A DNA stretch of 64,000 nt, from contig JACRDB010000011.1 of NCBI GenBank assembly GCA_016218725.1, forward strand, positions 1 through 64,000, read 5' to 3'. Position 1 is the stretch's first letter. The number at the start of each line of letters is the position of its first letter. Source of the DNA: Deltaproteobacteria bacterium. Its GTDB lineage: Bacteria > Myxococcota_A > Polyangia > Polyangiales > Ga0077539. Shown piece by piece: positions 48,403-57,723 of the stretch. The notes beneath the pieces are model-generated. The model did no database searches and was not told the DNA's origin. It saw only the letters and a program-made list of their open reading frames with translations. The translations under genes and the position numbers were made by a program.

Positions 48403-49614
48403 ATGGCAACCTCCGAGGACGTGATCGCCCGCGTACAGCAGTACGCGGCGCGCAACTACAACCCCATCCCCGTCGTGCTGGAGCGCGGCGAGGGGGTCTG
48501 GGCCTGGGACCCCGAGGGGCGCCGGTACCTGGACATGCTCGGGGCCTACTCGGCCCTGAACCACGGGCACCGGCACCCCAGGGTCGTGCGCGCCGCCCAC
48601 CGGCAGATCGACAAGATCGCCGTGGTCGCCAGGGCATACTACACCGAGGAGCTCGGCCGCCTCGTCGAGTACCTGGCGAAGCTCACGGGCCTGGACCGCG
48701 TCCTCCCCATGAACTCCGGCGCCGAGGCCGTGGAGACCGCCCTCAAGGTGGCCCGCGCCTGGGGCCACAGGGTCAAGGGCGTCCCCCCGGGGGAGACCAC
48801 CATCGTGGTGTGCGACAACAACTTCCACGGGCGCACCACCACCATCGTGGGCTTCTCGTCGGAGGCGCCGTACCGCGAGCCCTTCGCCCCCGCCACGCCG
48901 GGCTTCGTGTCCATCCCGTACGGGGACCTCGCGGCCCTGGAGGCCGCCCTCACCGAGCGCGCCGTGGCCTTCCTGGTGGAGCCCATCCAGGGCGAAGGGG
49001 GGATCATCGTGCCGCCCGACGGGTACCTGCGCGAGGCCCGGAGGCTTTGCACCGAGCGCAACGCGCTCTTCATCGCCGACGAGGTGCAGACCGGCCTCGG
49101 GCGCACCGGGAGGCTCTTCGCCGTGGACCACGAGGACGTCAAGCCGGACCTCCTGGTGCTGGGCAAGGCCCTCGGTGGCGGCGTGCTGCCGGTGTCGGCG
49201 TGCGTGGGCCGGGCCGAGCCCATGGACGCCGTGCGCCCGGGCGAGCACGGGAGCACCTTCGGGGGCTCGCCCTTCGCCATGGCGGTGGCCCTCGCGGCGC
49301 TCCAGGTGGTGGTGGACGACCGCCTCGCGGACAACGCCGCGGAGCTGGGGGCCTACACCCTGCAGCGGCTTCGCTCCCAGGGCCTGCCGGGCATCCGGGA
49401 CGTCCGCGGCCGGGGGCTCCTCCTCGGCGTGGAGCTCGACCCCAGGGTCGGCGGCGCGGACCGGGTCTGCCACGAGCTGGCGCGCCGCGGCGTGCTCTGC
49501 AAGGGCACCCGGGAGCACGTCCTGCGCATCGCCCCGCCGCTCATCATCGAGAGGGCCGAGCTGGACCCGGCGATTGATACGGTGCTGGACACCATCGACC
49601 TGCTGACGGGGTGA
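48403..49614 (+). CDS. rocD: Ornithine aminotransferase-like class III enzyme
   Basis: 403 residues, ATG 48403. The PLP lysine is Lys255 in LVLGKALGGG. The active-site blocks MNSGAEAVETALK, FHGRTTTIVGFS and EVQTGLGRTGRLFAVDHE match ornithine-oxo-acid transaminase, which converts ornithine and 2-oxoglutarate to glutamate semialdehyde and glutamate. The N-terminal ARNYNPIPVVLERGEGVW and GAYSALNHGHRHP favour RocD over acetylornithine aminotransferase. It is cytoplasmic. It follows the pilin-like gene by 16 bases, which may be chance. Confidence 0.9.
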   Translation: MATSEDVIARVQQYAARNYNPIPVVLERGEGVWAWDPEGRRYLDMLGAYSALNHGHRHPRVVRAAHRQIDKIAVVARAYYTEELGRLVEYLAKLTGLDRVLPMNSGAEAVETALKVARAWGHRVKGVPPGETTIVVCDNNFHGRTTTIVGFSSEAPYREPFAPATPGFVSIPYGDLAALEAALTERAVAFLVEPIQGEGGIIVPPDGYLREARRLCTERNALFIADEVQTGLGRTGRLFAVDHEDVKPDLLVLGKALGGGVLPVSACVGRAEPMDAVRPGEHGSTFGGSPFAMAVALAALQVVVDDRLADNAAELGAYTLQRLRSQGLPGIRDVRGRGLLLGVELDPRVGGADRVCHELARRGVLCKGTREHVLRIAPPLIIERAELDPAIDTVLDTIDLLTG

Positions 49615-49622
49615 GAAAACCC

Positions 49623-49650
49623 TTTGCGGGCGTGGGCGTTCGGCTACACT
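49623..49650 (+). promoter_or_regulatory. Candidate promoter for a leaderless ABC transporter mRNA
   Basis: TTTGCG (49623-49628), 16-base spacer, TACACT (49645-49650). The ATG at 49658 follows by seven bases and has no Shine-Dalgarno sequence, so a leaderless transcript is plausible. Confidence 0.35.
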
Positions 49651-49657
49651 GCCGCCC

Positions 49658-52600
49658 ATGCCCATGAAGTCAGTACTGGTCATCGGGTCAGGACCCGGCG
49701 CGGACCTCCCCCTCCAGGGCCACGGCGTCGCCCCTCGGCACGCGCAGCTCGCCTGGCGTGACGGGCTCTGGCTCCAGGACCTCGGCGCCGGCCGCACCAC
49801 CGTGGACGGGCGGGTGCTCGCCCCCAACGAGGCCGTGCAGCTCGCGGGCTTCCACGCGCAGGTCCTCTGCGGCGCCAGCCCCGTGCCCCTCACCTCCCCG
49901 GAGGTCTCCAAGCTCTTCATCGATCGCTCGGCGCTCCGCGCGGACCAGCCCGGGGTGATCATCGTGGGCCGAGACCCGGCCAGGGCCCACGCGGTGATCA
50001 CCCACCCCACGGTCTCCGGCGTGCACCTCCGGGTGGACCTGAACGGCCGCTCGGTCACGGACCTCCAGAGCAAGAGCGGGACCTTTGACCGCAACACCCA
50101 GCGGCTGCCGCCCAACAGCCCGGTCCCCATGGACCCTCAGGCGGGCTACTCCCTCGGCGCCGTGTGGGTGCCGTCGCAGGTGCTCATGGAGCTCGCCGGG
50201 GCCGCGCCCGGCAGCGCCGTCGGGGCCTTTGACGGCGGCTACGCCACCTCCCAGGGGGGGCCTGTGGCCCCCATCCAGCCACCCATCCAGCCCGTGGCGC
50301 CGCACACCTCGCAGCACGGGTACAGCCAGCCCCCACGGCAGAGCGTGCCCCACGCCCCGGGTCCCGGTCCCGCGCCCGCGCCCGCCGCGCCGGTGCCGCA
50401 GCGCACCATGTTCGGGTCCTTTGATCTGGCCTCCATGGGGGCGGCCAAGCCCTTCGCGATCATCGGCCGCGCGCCGGAGTGCGACATCGTCCTGCCGTTC
50501 CCGCAGGTGTCGTCGCGGCACACGAGCATCATGCGCGCGCCGGACGGGGCCAACCTGATCATCGGCGACATGAAGAGCACCAACGGGACGTACGTCAACG
50601 GCCAGCGCCTGGCGCCCGGTCAGAACGTGACGGTGCCGCCCAAGACCCGGATCTTCGTGGGGCCCTACCAGCTCGTGGTGGACATCCTGAACAACGCCAT
50701 CACGGCGTACGTCGAGCAGCAGCAGGACCAGCAGTTCCAGAGCGCGAACCTCGTGGAGATCGAGGCCCTGGACCTCTTCCTGGACGTGCCCGACCGGGAC
50801 AAGCCCGGCACGCGCAAGGTGCTGCTCAACCACGTGACCTTCAAGGCCCTGCCCGGGGACCTGATCGCCCTGATGGGCCCCTCGGGCGCGGGCAAGACCA
50901 CGCTCCTCACGGTGCTCAACGGGTACTTCCGGCCCTCGTCGGGGGAGGTGCGGGTCAACGGCGAGAACCTCTACGCCATCTACGACGCGCTCCGCGGGAG
51001 CATCGGGTACGTGCCCCAGGACGACCTCCTGCACCCGGAGCTCACGGTGCGCGAGGCCATCGCGTACTCCGCGCGCTTCCGCCTCCCGGCGGACTTCTCC
51101 GACGCGGAGATCGAGAAGCGCGTCCAGCAGACCATGAAGGACCTGTCGCTGGAGAACCTGGCCAACACGGTCATCGGCAGCCCCATCAAGAAGGTGCTCT
51201 CCGGCGGCCAGCGCAAGCGCGTGAACATCGCCCTGGAGCTGGTCACGGACCCCGCGCTGATGTTCCTCGACGAGCCCACCTCGGGCCTCGCCGCGGACGA
51301 CACGGTGGCGCTCATCGACCTCCTTTCCAACCTGGCCAAGCAGGGCGGCAAGACCATCATCGTGACGATCCACCAGCCCGCCCGCGAGGAGTACGAGAAG
51401 TTCAACCTCGCGTTCATCATGGGCTTCGGCGGCGAGCCCGTGTACTACGGCCCCACGGGCAAGGCCAGCTACGACTTCTTCTCGCGCTTCAAGGGCGTGG
51501 CCATCGACAACCCTCGGGACATGTTCGACCAGCTCAAGGTCCGCGAGGAGGAGGCGCAGAAGTCCGGGCGCTTCCAGACCAAGGCCGAGGCGCGCCTCGG
51601 CGCCGCGCAGGAGTGGCGCCGGGAGTTCTTCCGCCCGGACAACACCACCTACCAGCAGATGTTCTCGGGCCGCCGGGAGCCCGGCAAGGCCGGCACCAGC
51701 CGCCCGCCCTCGCGGGTCAAGGTCCCGCTGGTGCGCCAGCTCGGGATCCTGCTCTCGCGCTACATCAAGATCAAGGCCCGGGACCGCGCGGGCCTGGCCA
51801 TCATGCTGCTCCAGGCGCCCATCATCGGCGGCCTCCTCGGGATGGTCTTCCGGGACGCGCCGCCGATGCCCAACCTCTGGTGCCAGAACCAGGTCCTCGC
51901 GGCGGAGCGCGCCCTCCCCCCGCAGGCGATGGCCACCTGCGCCGCGGCGACGAACCCGAGCCGCTTCCCCAACGTGGAGGACCTGAAGGGCGCGATCTTC
52001 TTCCTCACCGTGGGCGCCCTCTGGTTCGGCGTGTCCAACGCCGCCCGGGAGATCGTCAGCGAGATCGCCATCTACCGCCGCGAGCGCATGGTGAGCCTGT
52101 CGATCTTCAACTACATGATGTCCAAGTTCATCGTGCTGTCGGTGCTGTGCGTGGTGCAGTGCACGGTGCTCCTCGGGATCGTGAACCTCTCGCTCAACCT
52201 CGGCCACGGCTCCTGGGACGGGTTCCTCCCGATGCTCGCGACGATGATCCTGTCGTCCATGTGCGCGGTGTCCCTGGGGCTCTTGATCTCCGCGGTGGTG
52301 CAGAGCTCCGAGGCGGCCATGGCGCTCACCCCCATCGCCCTGATCCCGCAGGTGGTCCTCGGCGGGCTCCTGGTCCCCATGACCAACCAGAAGTGGCTCA
52401 AGCTGGTGATGGCCCTCATGCCGTCGCGCTGGAGCTTCGAGGGGGTCATCGGCGCCGAGCGGGAGACCCTGGAGCGCCCCTGGCAGATCCCCACGTGCGT
52501 CCAGAGCGCGGACGTGGCGGGCTTCGTCCAGCGCGGCGAGGGCTGGTTCTACAACTGCGCGGTGGAGGAGATCGCCTCCACGGCGTCGCGCCAGGGCGGC

Positions 52601-52714
52601 TGGGGCTTCTCCACCTGGGACTCGCCCTTCGTGGCCAACGGCGTGCTCACCTTCATGACCCTGGCCTTCCTGGGCGGCGTGGCCGGGCTCCTGCGCAAGC
52701 GCGACTCCGTATAA
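49658..52714 (+). CDS. ABCG-like ABC transporter with three FHA domains
   Basis: 1018 residues in one chain. Residues 1-75 are a degenerate FHA domain, 95-175 a second (IIVGRDPARAHAVITHPTVS), and 262-345 a canonical third (IIGRAPECDIVLP, SSRHTS, STNGTYVNG). A Pro-rich linker separates the second and third. The ATPase has Walker A GPSGAGKT, signature LSGGQRKR and Walker B LMFLDEPTSGL. About six membrane helices at 690-1015 form an ABC2-type permease. Such ABCG-like fusions may export lipids or drugs. The FHA domains suggest kinase control. Confidence 0.92.
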   Translation: MPMKSVLVIGSGPGADLPLQGHGVAPRHAQLAWRDGLWLQDLGAGRTTVDGRVLAPNEAVQLAGFHAQVLCGASPVPLTSPEVSKLFIDRSALRADQPGVIIVGRDPARAHAVITHPTVSGVHLRVDLNGRSVTDLQSKSGTFDRNTQRLPPNSPVPMDPQAGYSLGAVWVPSQVLMELAGAAPGSAVGAFDGGYATSQGGPVAPIQPPIQPVAPHTSQHGYSQPPRQSVPHAPGPGPAPAPAAPVPQRTMFGSFDLASMGAAKPFAIIGRAPECDIVLPFPQVSSRHTSIMRAPDGANLIIGDMKSTNGTYVNGQRLAPGQNVTVPPKTRIFVGPYQLVVDILNNAITAYVEQQQDQQFQSANLVEIEALDLFLDVPDRDKPGTRKVLLNHVTFKALPGDLIALMGPSGAGKTTLLTVLNGYFRPSSGEVRVNGENLYAIYDALRGSIGYVPQDDLLHPELTVREAIAYSARFRLPADFSDAEIEKRVQQTMKDLSLENLANTVIGSPIKKVLSGGQRKRVNIALELVTDPALMFLDEPTSGLAADDTVALIDLLSNLAKQGGKTIIVTIHQPAREEYEKFNLAFIMGFGGEPVYYGPTGKASYDFFSRFKGVAIDNPRDMFDQLKVREEEAQKSGRFQTKAEARLGAAQEWRREFFRPDNTTYQQMFSGRREPGKAGTSRPPSRVKVPLVRQLGILLSRYIKIKARDRAGLAIMLLQAPIIGGLLGMVFRDAPPMPNLWCQNQVLAAERALPPQAMATCAAATNPSRFPNVEDLKGAIFFLTVGALWFGVSNAAREIVSEIAIYRRERMVSLSIFNYMMSKFIVLSVLCVVQCTVLLGIVNLSLNLGHGSWDGFLPMLATMILSSMCAVSLGLLISAVVQSSEAAMALTPIALIPQVVLGGLLVPMTNQKWLKLVMALMPSRWSFEGVIGAERETLERPWQIPTCVQSADVAGFVQRGEGWFYNCAVEEIASTASRQGGWGFSTWDSPFVANGVLTFMTLAFLGGVAGLLRKRDSV

Positions 52715-52725
52715 GGCGCCCCGCG

Positions 52726-53265
52726 CTAGCGCCCCGCGTCCGCCGGCGCCACCGTGGGCCACTGGAGCGTGGGCATCGGGACCCGCTGCACGGCGGCGCC
52801 CGCGGCGTCCAGGAGCACCTGCCGAGGGAAGGAGCTCTCCACGTGGAAGGGCACCTGGAGGTTGATGTCCTCACCGCCGACCTTGACGGTACCGTCGAGC
52901 CGGTAGGGCACCTGCTGGTTGAGCGCGGTCACCACGAGGATCCCCGGCAGGTCCCCCCAGGCGGCGGTGACGTCCGCGTCGATGGGCACGTCCACCTCCG
53001 AGGGGAGGCGCGTGGCGTTCGGGAGCTCGGTCTCCCCGAGGTCCCGGGCGGCCACGGTGACCCGTAGCTTGATGGAGCGCGCCGTGAGCCCCACGGCGTT
53101 GGTGTTGCGCACCACCATGTGGGTGCGGAGGTGAAGCCCCGCGCTGGTGGCCTCCACGATGTCCACGCCGCGCACCGTCAGGCGAGGCAGCGTGGGCTTG
53201 CGGAAGAAGCCACAACCGAGGAGGGTGGAGAGAGCCAGGAGGAGGGTGGGGCGAAGGGTTCTCAC
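52726..53265 (-). CDS. LEA type 2 lipoprotein
   Basis: 179 residues. The signal ends in lipobox TLLGC. The body is a single LEA_2 (water-stress/hypersensitive-response) beta-sandwich, with ATSAGLHLRTHMVVRNTNAV, the family's NTNxxG core, and RDLGETELPNATRLPSEVDV. LEA_2 domains occur in bacterial lipoproteins of unknown job, perhaps as lipid- or protein-binding modules. It converges on the ABC transporter and is followed upstream by HU. Confidence 0.85.
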   Translation of the reverse strand: MRTLRPTLLLALSTLLGCGFFRKPTLPRLTVRGVDIVEATSAGLHLRTHMVVRNTNAVGLTARSIKLRVTVAARDLGETELPNATRLPSEVDVPIDADVTAAWGDLPGILVVTALNQQVPYRLDGTVKVGGEDINLQVPFHVESSFPRQVLLDAAGAAVQRVPMPTLQWPTVAPADAGR

Positions 53266-53332
53266 GGCGCCGATGCGGGACAGTGTACCCCCGCGCCCGT
53301 GGATGCTCGGCGGAAATCGGGAGCCGGGGCGC

Positions 53333-53686
53333 TCAGCCCACCGCGTCCTTGAGGGCCTTGATGGGCCGGGCGCGGACGGTCTTGCTGTCCGGGCGGGCCG
53401 GGTAGAACTGCTCCTTCTTGGTGAAGGGGTTCATGCGGTTGCCGGCCGGCTTGCCCTTCTTGACCTTGACCTCGAACTTGGCAAAGCCCGGGAGCACGAA
53501 GACGCCAGTCTTCTTCAGCTCCTTGTGGGCCACCGTGGCCACGGCCTCCAGGAGCGACTTGAGCTGGGACTTGGTGAGGTCCCCGCCCATCGCGTCGAAG
53601 AGGGCCCCGACGAGCCCGGCCTTGGTCATCTTCTTGTCCCCCGCCTTCTTCGCAGGGGCCTTCGCTGCTGCCTTCGCCTTTGCCAT
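53333..53686 (-). CDS. HU-type DNA-binding protein with Lys/Ala-rich N-terminal tail
   Basis: 117 residues, ATG 53686. The first 18 residues (MAKAKAAAKAPAKKAGDK) form a histone-H1-like tail. The HU fold follows, with KSQLKSLLEAVATVAHKELK and the DNA-wrapping arm GKPAGNRMNPFTKKEQF. It should bend and compact DNA. Extended HU proteins of this type occur in myxobacteria. It has its own 214-base upstream gap. Confidence 0.92.
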   Translation of the reverse strand: MAKAKAAAKAPAKKAGDKKMTKAGLVGALFDAMGGDLTKSQLKSLLEAVATVAHKELKKTGVFVLPGFAKFEVKVKKGKPAGNRMNPFTKKEQFYPARPDSKTVRARPIKALKDAVG

Positions 53687-53900
53687 GAGTCTTGCGCCTC
53701 GTGTTCCGTCGATCCCCCTTTGGACCGTCGGGTGGCGCAACCATACACGCCTCTCCCCTGGACGAAAGAAAAACTCGCAAGTCCGCGAGGAATGCACGCT
53801 TCCGGGAAGCGCCGGGCCCACGTCTGCGCGCCCCGTGAACCCTCTGGCAAAGCGTTCAAGTAATGGAAATTACAGTCTTTTTTCGCCGCCTTGGGAGTCC
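53687..53900. other. Upstream region of the HU gene
   Basis: No gene is seen. The region contains an AT-rich patch at 53856-53886 with a run of six T on the plus strand. That patch lies near the end of the protease gene. No clear promoter boxes for HU could be chosen. Confidence 0.4.
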
Positions 53901-54938
53901 TCAGGGCGCCGGAGCTCCGCGGAGCGCCTCGGCGCCGACCCTGGCGCCGGGGACCAGACGGTGCCCCGAGGGCGCGCCCAGGACTACCTGCCGGACGCCC
54001 TGGAGGGAGCCTCCGGGCAGGGTGACGGTCACCGCGCGGCCCCCTCGGAGCACCGTGGCCGTGGTGTAGAGCCACGGACCCCGGCGGACCGTGTGGCTCC
54101 GAAGGACCACCGCCGCGCCGGAGACCGAAGGCCCCGGAGGGGCACTCACCAGCACCCCGCAGGCCGCCAGGAGCCAGGGGGCGCGGCGGCGCCAGAGCCC
54201 GAGGCCCAGGAGCCCCAGGGCGAGGATGGAGCTCCAGGCCCAGGGGACCGGGACCCCCGGGGCGACCCGCCCGCCGCAGCCGCCCTCCGGGAGCCCGTCG
54301 AGGTCATAGGTCCGGGCCAGGGAGGCCCGGTCTTCCAGGGAGAGGTCCCGCTGGAAGACCTCTCCGGGGCGCTGCCTGGGGAACATGGTGGCGTCCGGGT
54401 GGGCCTCGTCCTCGCCGAGCCCGAGGACATGACCAAACTCGTGGGTGAGCGTGGACTGGACATCGAAGGGCGCCGTGGCGCTCACCGGCAGGCCCGCCGG
54501 GGAGAGCCACCCGAAGCGATAGCGGGAGCCCTGGAGGAGCACGTCCGCGTCGAGAATGCGCTGGCCCCGCTGGTCCATGGTGAGGACCGTGACCGCCAGG
54601 GCCGTGGTGCTCATGGGGAAGCCCTGGCGGAAGTACTGCACGGTCACCTGGTTGGCGCCCGAGGGGTTGAACCCTGGCGTCGCCGGTCCGGCCCGGACCG
54701 CCAGCCTCGGGGCCCCCGGGACCTGGCTCCAGGCCTGGGCCGCGAGGCGCGTGATGCCCTCCGGGTCGGGGAAGCCCGGGTCCCTCACCGCGGGGTCCAC
54801 GACCACGTCCAGGGTGGGGCTCTGCCACCGCACGGGCTCTCCGTCGGGGCCGCGCCGGGTGGAGTCCGCGCGCGCTCGCCCCTCCCCCGCGAGGAGCGCG
54901 AGGACAAGGCCGAGGACCGCGGCGGGGCGAGGCATCAT
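53901..54938 (-). CDS. Matrixin-like metalloprotease with internal membrane helix
   Basis: 345 residues from ATG 54938 (a second ATG follows at 54935), with a signal peptide ending near RARA. The zinc motif is HEFGHVLGLGEDEAHPDATM: two His and Glu are canonical, but the third His is at position 15, not 11, while the Met-turn ATM is present. A Gly/Cys-rich stretch (LPEGGCGGRVAPG), a membrane helix (AWSSILALGLLGLGLWRRR) and a basic stop resemble a MYXO-CTERM sorting tail. About 85 more residues follow, which is unusual. Probably a secreted or surface protease. Confidence 0.8.
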   Translation of the reverse strand: MMPRPAAVLGLVLALLAGEGRARADSTRRGPDGEPVRWQSPTLDVVVDPAVRDPGFPDPEGITRLAAQAWSQVPGAPRLAVRAGPATPGFNPSGANQVTVQYFRQGFPMSTTALAVTVLTMDQRGQRILDADVLLQGSRYRFGWLSPAGLPVSATAPFDVQSTLTHEFGHVLGLGEDEAHPDATMFPRQRPGEVFQRDLSLEDRASLARTYDLDGLPEGGCGGRVAPGVPVPWAWSSILALGLLGLGLWRRRAPWLLAACGVLVSAPPGPSVSGAAVVLRSHTVRRGPWLYTTATVLRGGRAVTVTLPGGSLQGVRQVVLGAPSGHRLVPGARVGAEALRGAPAP

Positions 54939-55073
54939 CGGGGGGTATTGGTGTCCAGGCCCCAACCGATGTTCAGGGGAAAGGGAAAACGGTGCGGCGG
55001 AGGGGGGCGATGGGGCCGGGGATCGGGTAGAGTGCACGCGCCGGGTGGTTCAAGGCCCCGGCGGAGGAACCCC

Positions 55074-56951
55074 ATGCGACGTCGAGTCGGTAGTTCCCTG
55101 GTGCTGGTCCTGGGCCTCGGGGCTTGCGCGCCGCAGAGCTATGGCAACGGAGATTTCTTCGTGGACGCGGGGACGGACACGCGCCCGCGGCAGGACACCG
55201 CGCGGCCGGACACCACCGCGGGGGACACCACCGCAGCGGACACCGCTCCCCCGGACACGGGGACCCCACCGGAGGACACGGCACCTCCCACGGAGACGGG
55301 CACCGGCGACGCGGACCCGGGCGACGGGATGGCCACGCCGGACGGCCCCGCCGGGGACGGCCCCACCGGGGACACGGAGCCCCCGCCGGACGCGCCGATG
55401 ATGTGCACGGACGAGGACATGGACGGCATCTCGGACCTCTTCGAGGGCGCGCCGATCTTGCGTACGAGCCTGCGCCCGGGCGCCCCGCCGGACTACCAGA
55501 ACATCGACAGCGACGACGACGGCGTGCCCGACGCCGCGGAGGCCCGGCGCTTCTACCCGGGCTTCGAGGCCATGGGGCGCATACCCATTTCGTGCGGTGA
55601 CATGCCGGACGACTGCGACCGGGACGGGACCTGGAACCACCGGGACCGCGACTCGGACAACGACGGCCTCACGGACAACGAGGAGTACCGCCGGTGGCGC
55701 TCGAACCCCTGCGCCGTGGACTCCGACGGGGACGGCGCCTCGGACCTGATCGAGTCCGTGGCCATGAGCAACCCCACGAACCCCATGAGCCGCCCGGCCA
55801 TGGGGACCATCTACGTCACCCTGCCCTTCATGGACCCGATGGGGCACCAGCACCGGCAGTTTGATTTCTCCACGCGGATTCACTCCGCGGACATCATGTT
55901 CCTGGTGGACACCACGGGGTCCATGGGGGGGACCATCTCGCAGGTGCAGTCGAGCCTGTCCACGGTGATCGTGCCGGGGGTGGTGCGCGCCCTCGGGGGC
56001 ACCAGCGCGGACATTCGCTACGGCATGGCGGCCCACGGAGACTTCGCCGAGGGGGGCGGGAACTACACGGGGAACCTCACGGTGTTCTCGTCGCTGGACA
56101 GCGACCCCATGCGCGCCCAGACCGCCACCAGCCGCCTGCGGGCGGACAACGGCGGGGACGGGCCCGAGAGCCAGGTGCCCGCGATGCACGCGCTGGTGTC
56201 GGGCTTCGGCGTGGCGGCGTACGGGGGCACGGCCACCCGGCCGGTGACGCCCTCGGACTGCGGCGGCGACGCCACGGCCTTCGGCTGGGGGTGCTTCCGC
56301 ACGGGGAGGGTGCCCATCATCGTGCTGTTCTCCGACGCCCCGTGGCACAACGGCCCGGGCGGCGGGAACGACTACCGCTCGGTGCCCACGGCGGCCACGT
56401 ACGCGCAGCTCTCGACGGAGATGGTCCGCCGTCAGGTGTACTACGTGGGCATCGACGTCGGCGGCGGCAGCACCTTCGCCAACTCGCAGGCACTGGCGCG
56501 CGCCACGGGCACGCTGGACGGCTCGGGCAACCCCATCGCGTTCCGGGGAACGCCCTCGTCGGTGGCCATGAGCGTGATCTCCGCCATCACCACGCTGGCC
56601 CAGGGCACCCGCCAGGACGTCACCCGCCGGGTGGACCCGGACGCCATGGAGCGCAGGCTCGCCACGGGCCGCAGCACCGCGGATTTCGTCAAGGCCGTCA
56701 CCCCCCTGCGGGGCATGCCGCCCGCGCCCACGGGCTTCGCCCGCATGGACATGACCACGTTCTACAGCGTGGCCCCCAGCACCATCATCACCTTCGACGT
56801 GGACCTGTTCAACGATTTCCACCGCAACATGACCGGCATGGTGCAGCTCTTCCAGGCCACCATCCGCGTGCTCGGCCGCGCCGCCTCGGTGCTCGACTCG
56901 CACCCGGTCTACATCGTGGTCCCGTCCGACGCCAACGTCCTGCCCATGTAG
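55074..56951 (+). CDS. VWA-domain lipoprotein with Ca-binding repeats
   Basis: 625 residues. The signal ends in lipobox LGAC. The linker (about 25-108) is rich in DTT, DTA and PPDTGTPPEDT. Three thrombospondin-type-3 Ca-binding loops follow (DSDDDGVPDAAE, DSDNDGLTDNEE and DSDGDGASDLIE). The VWA domain begins near residue 272, with MIDAS Asp279-Thr-Thr-Gly-Ser-Met, where Thr replaces the usual first Ser. Beta strands follow to the end, with no sorting tail. A surface adhesion role is likely. Confidence 0.88.
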   Translation: MRRRVGSSLVLVLGLGACAPQSYGNGDFFVDAGTDTRPRQDTARPDTTAGDTTAADTAPPDTGTPPEDTAPPTETGTGDADPGDGMATPDGPAGDGPTGDTEPPPDAPMMCTDEDMDGISDLFEGAPILRTSLRPGAPPDYQNIDSDDDGVPDAAEARRFYPGFEAMGRIPISCGDMPDDCDRDGTWNHRDRDSDNDGLTDNEEYRRWRSNPCAVDSDGDGASDLIESVAMSNPTNPMSRPAMGTIYVTLPFMDPMGHQHRQFDFSTRIHSADIMFLVDTTGSMGGTISQVQSSLSTVIVPGVVRALGGTSADIRYGMAAHGDFAEGGGNYTGNLTVFSSLDSDPMRAQTATSRLRADNGGDGPESQVPAMHALVSGFGVAAYGGTATRPVTPSDCGGDATAFGWGCFRTGRVPIIVLFSDAPWHNGPGGGNDYRSVPTAATYAQLSTEMVRRQVYYVGIDVGGGSTFANSQALARATGTLDGSGNPIAFRGTPSSVAMSVISAITTLAQGTRQDVTRRVDPDAMERRLATGRSTADFVKAVTPLRGMPPAPTGFARMDMTTFYSVAPSTIITFDVDLFNDFHRNMTGMVQLFQATIRVLGRAASVLDSHPVYIVVPSDANVLPM

Positions 56952-57312
56952 CCACCCGCCGCGGTGCCGCGATGTTCAGCGCGGAGGGTCTGTTCAGTAC
57001 GACTGAACGTGGTTGGCTTCTGAACCTGGAATTCCTCCAAGCACATCGCGCTGGCTGCCAGAGCAAGGAAATCGCTCGGTCGCCCCGTCGCGCCTCGACG
57101 TCGCCGGACCACCATCGCAGGCGATCCAGCCGTCTCCCGCGTGAATCGTACGAACCACTCAACGAAACCTCATCCCGCGCTCCGTAGCTGCCGTACCTTC
57201 TCCCCAGGAGGGAGATGGATCGTCAGCAACCAGCAATCTTTGCGTCACCCGGTCGCCCACTTTCCAGATGCGGGTCGAGGCGCTGTGGCCACTCGCCTGG
57301 AGACGCTGCACC
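56952..57312. other. Gap before the H-NOX operon with nested GTTCAG/CTGAAC dyads
   Basis: About 360 bases without a convincing gene. GTTCAG occurs at 56984 and 56992 and CTGAAC at 57003 and 57020. The inner pair forms a 6-bp stem with loop TACGA at 56992-57008. This could be a terminator of the VWA gene or a regulator-binding site. The rest has moderate GC and shows no other clear signals. Confidence 0.5.
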
Positions 57313-57723
57313 ATGACTCCTCCGGGCTCTGCGAAGGCGCGGCGGCGGGTGTTGCTGGTCGATGACGAGCCCATGCTGCTCCAGGCGCTCGCTCGGCTCC
57401 TGCGCAGGACCTTCGATGTTTCCGTATCCTCGGCTCCGGCCGCCGCCATCGAGGACCTCCGGACTGGCACCTTCGACGCCGTGGTGTGTGACCTGGTGAT
57501 GCCCGGGCTATCAGGCGTACAGGTGCTGGCCGCAGCTCGGCGGTACAGCCCGCACACCGCCAGGGTCCTCCTCACGGGCGGGATCGTCAGCGACGCCCTC
57601 CCGAGTCCGGCGGAGCACGCGGAGATTCACCGGGTGCTCCAGAAGCCCGTGTCCCTCGACGAGCTTACGGCCGTGCTCCGCGAGCTCATCGCCGCGGGTG
57701 GGACCAGGGGAGAGGCCCCGTGA
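57313..57723 (+). CDS. Stand-alone receiver-domain response regulator
   Basis: 136 residues, ATG 57313. It is a single REC domain with acidic pocket Asp17-Asp18, phospho-acceptor Asp60 (VVCDLVMPG), Thr88 (LLTGG) and Lys111 (LQKPVS). There is no output domain, so it works by protein contact or phosphotransfer. Its stop overlaps the next gene's GTG (GTGA), tying it to the kinase downstream and to the H-NOX operon. Confidence 0.93.
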   Translation: MTPPGSAKARRRVLLVDDEPMLLQALARLLRRTFDVSVSSAPAAAIEDLRTGTFDAVVCDLVMPGLSGVQVLAAARRYSPHTARVLLTGGIVSDALPSPAEHAEIHRVLQKPVSLDELTAVLRELIAAGGTRGEAP

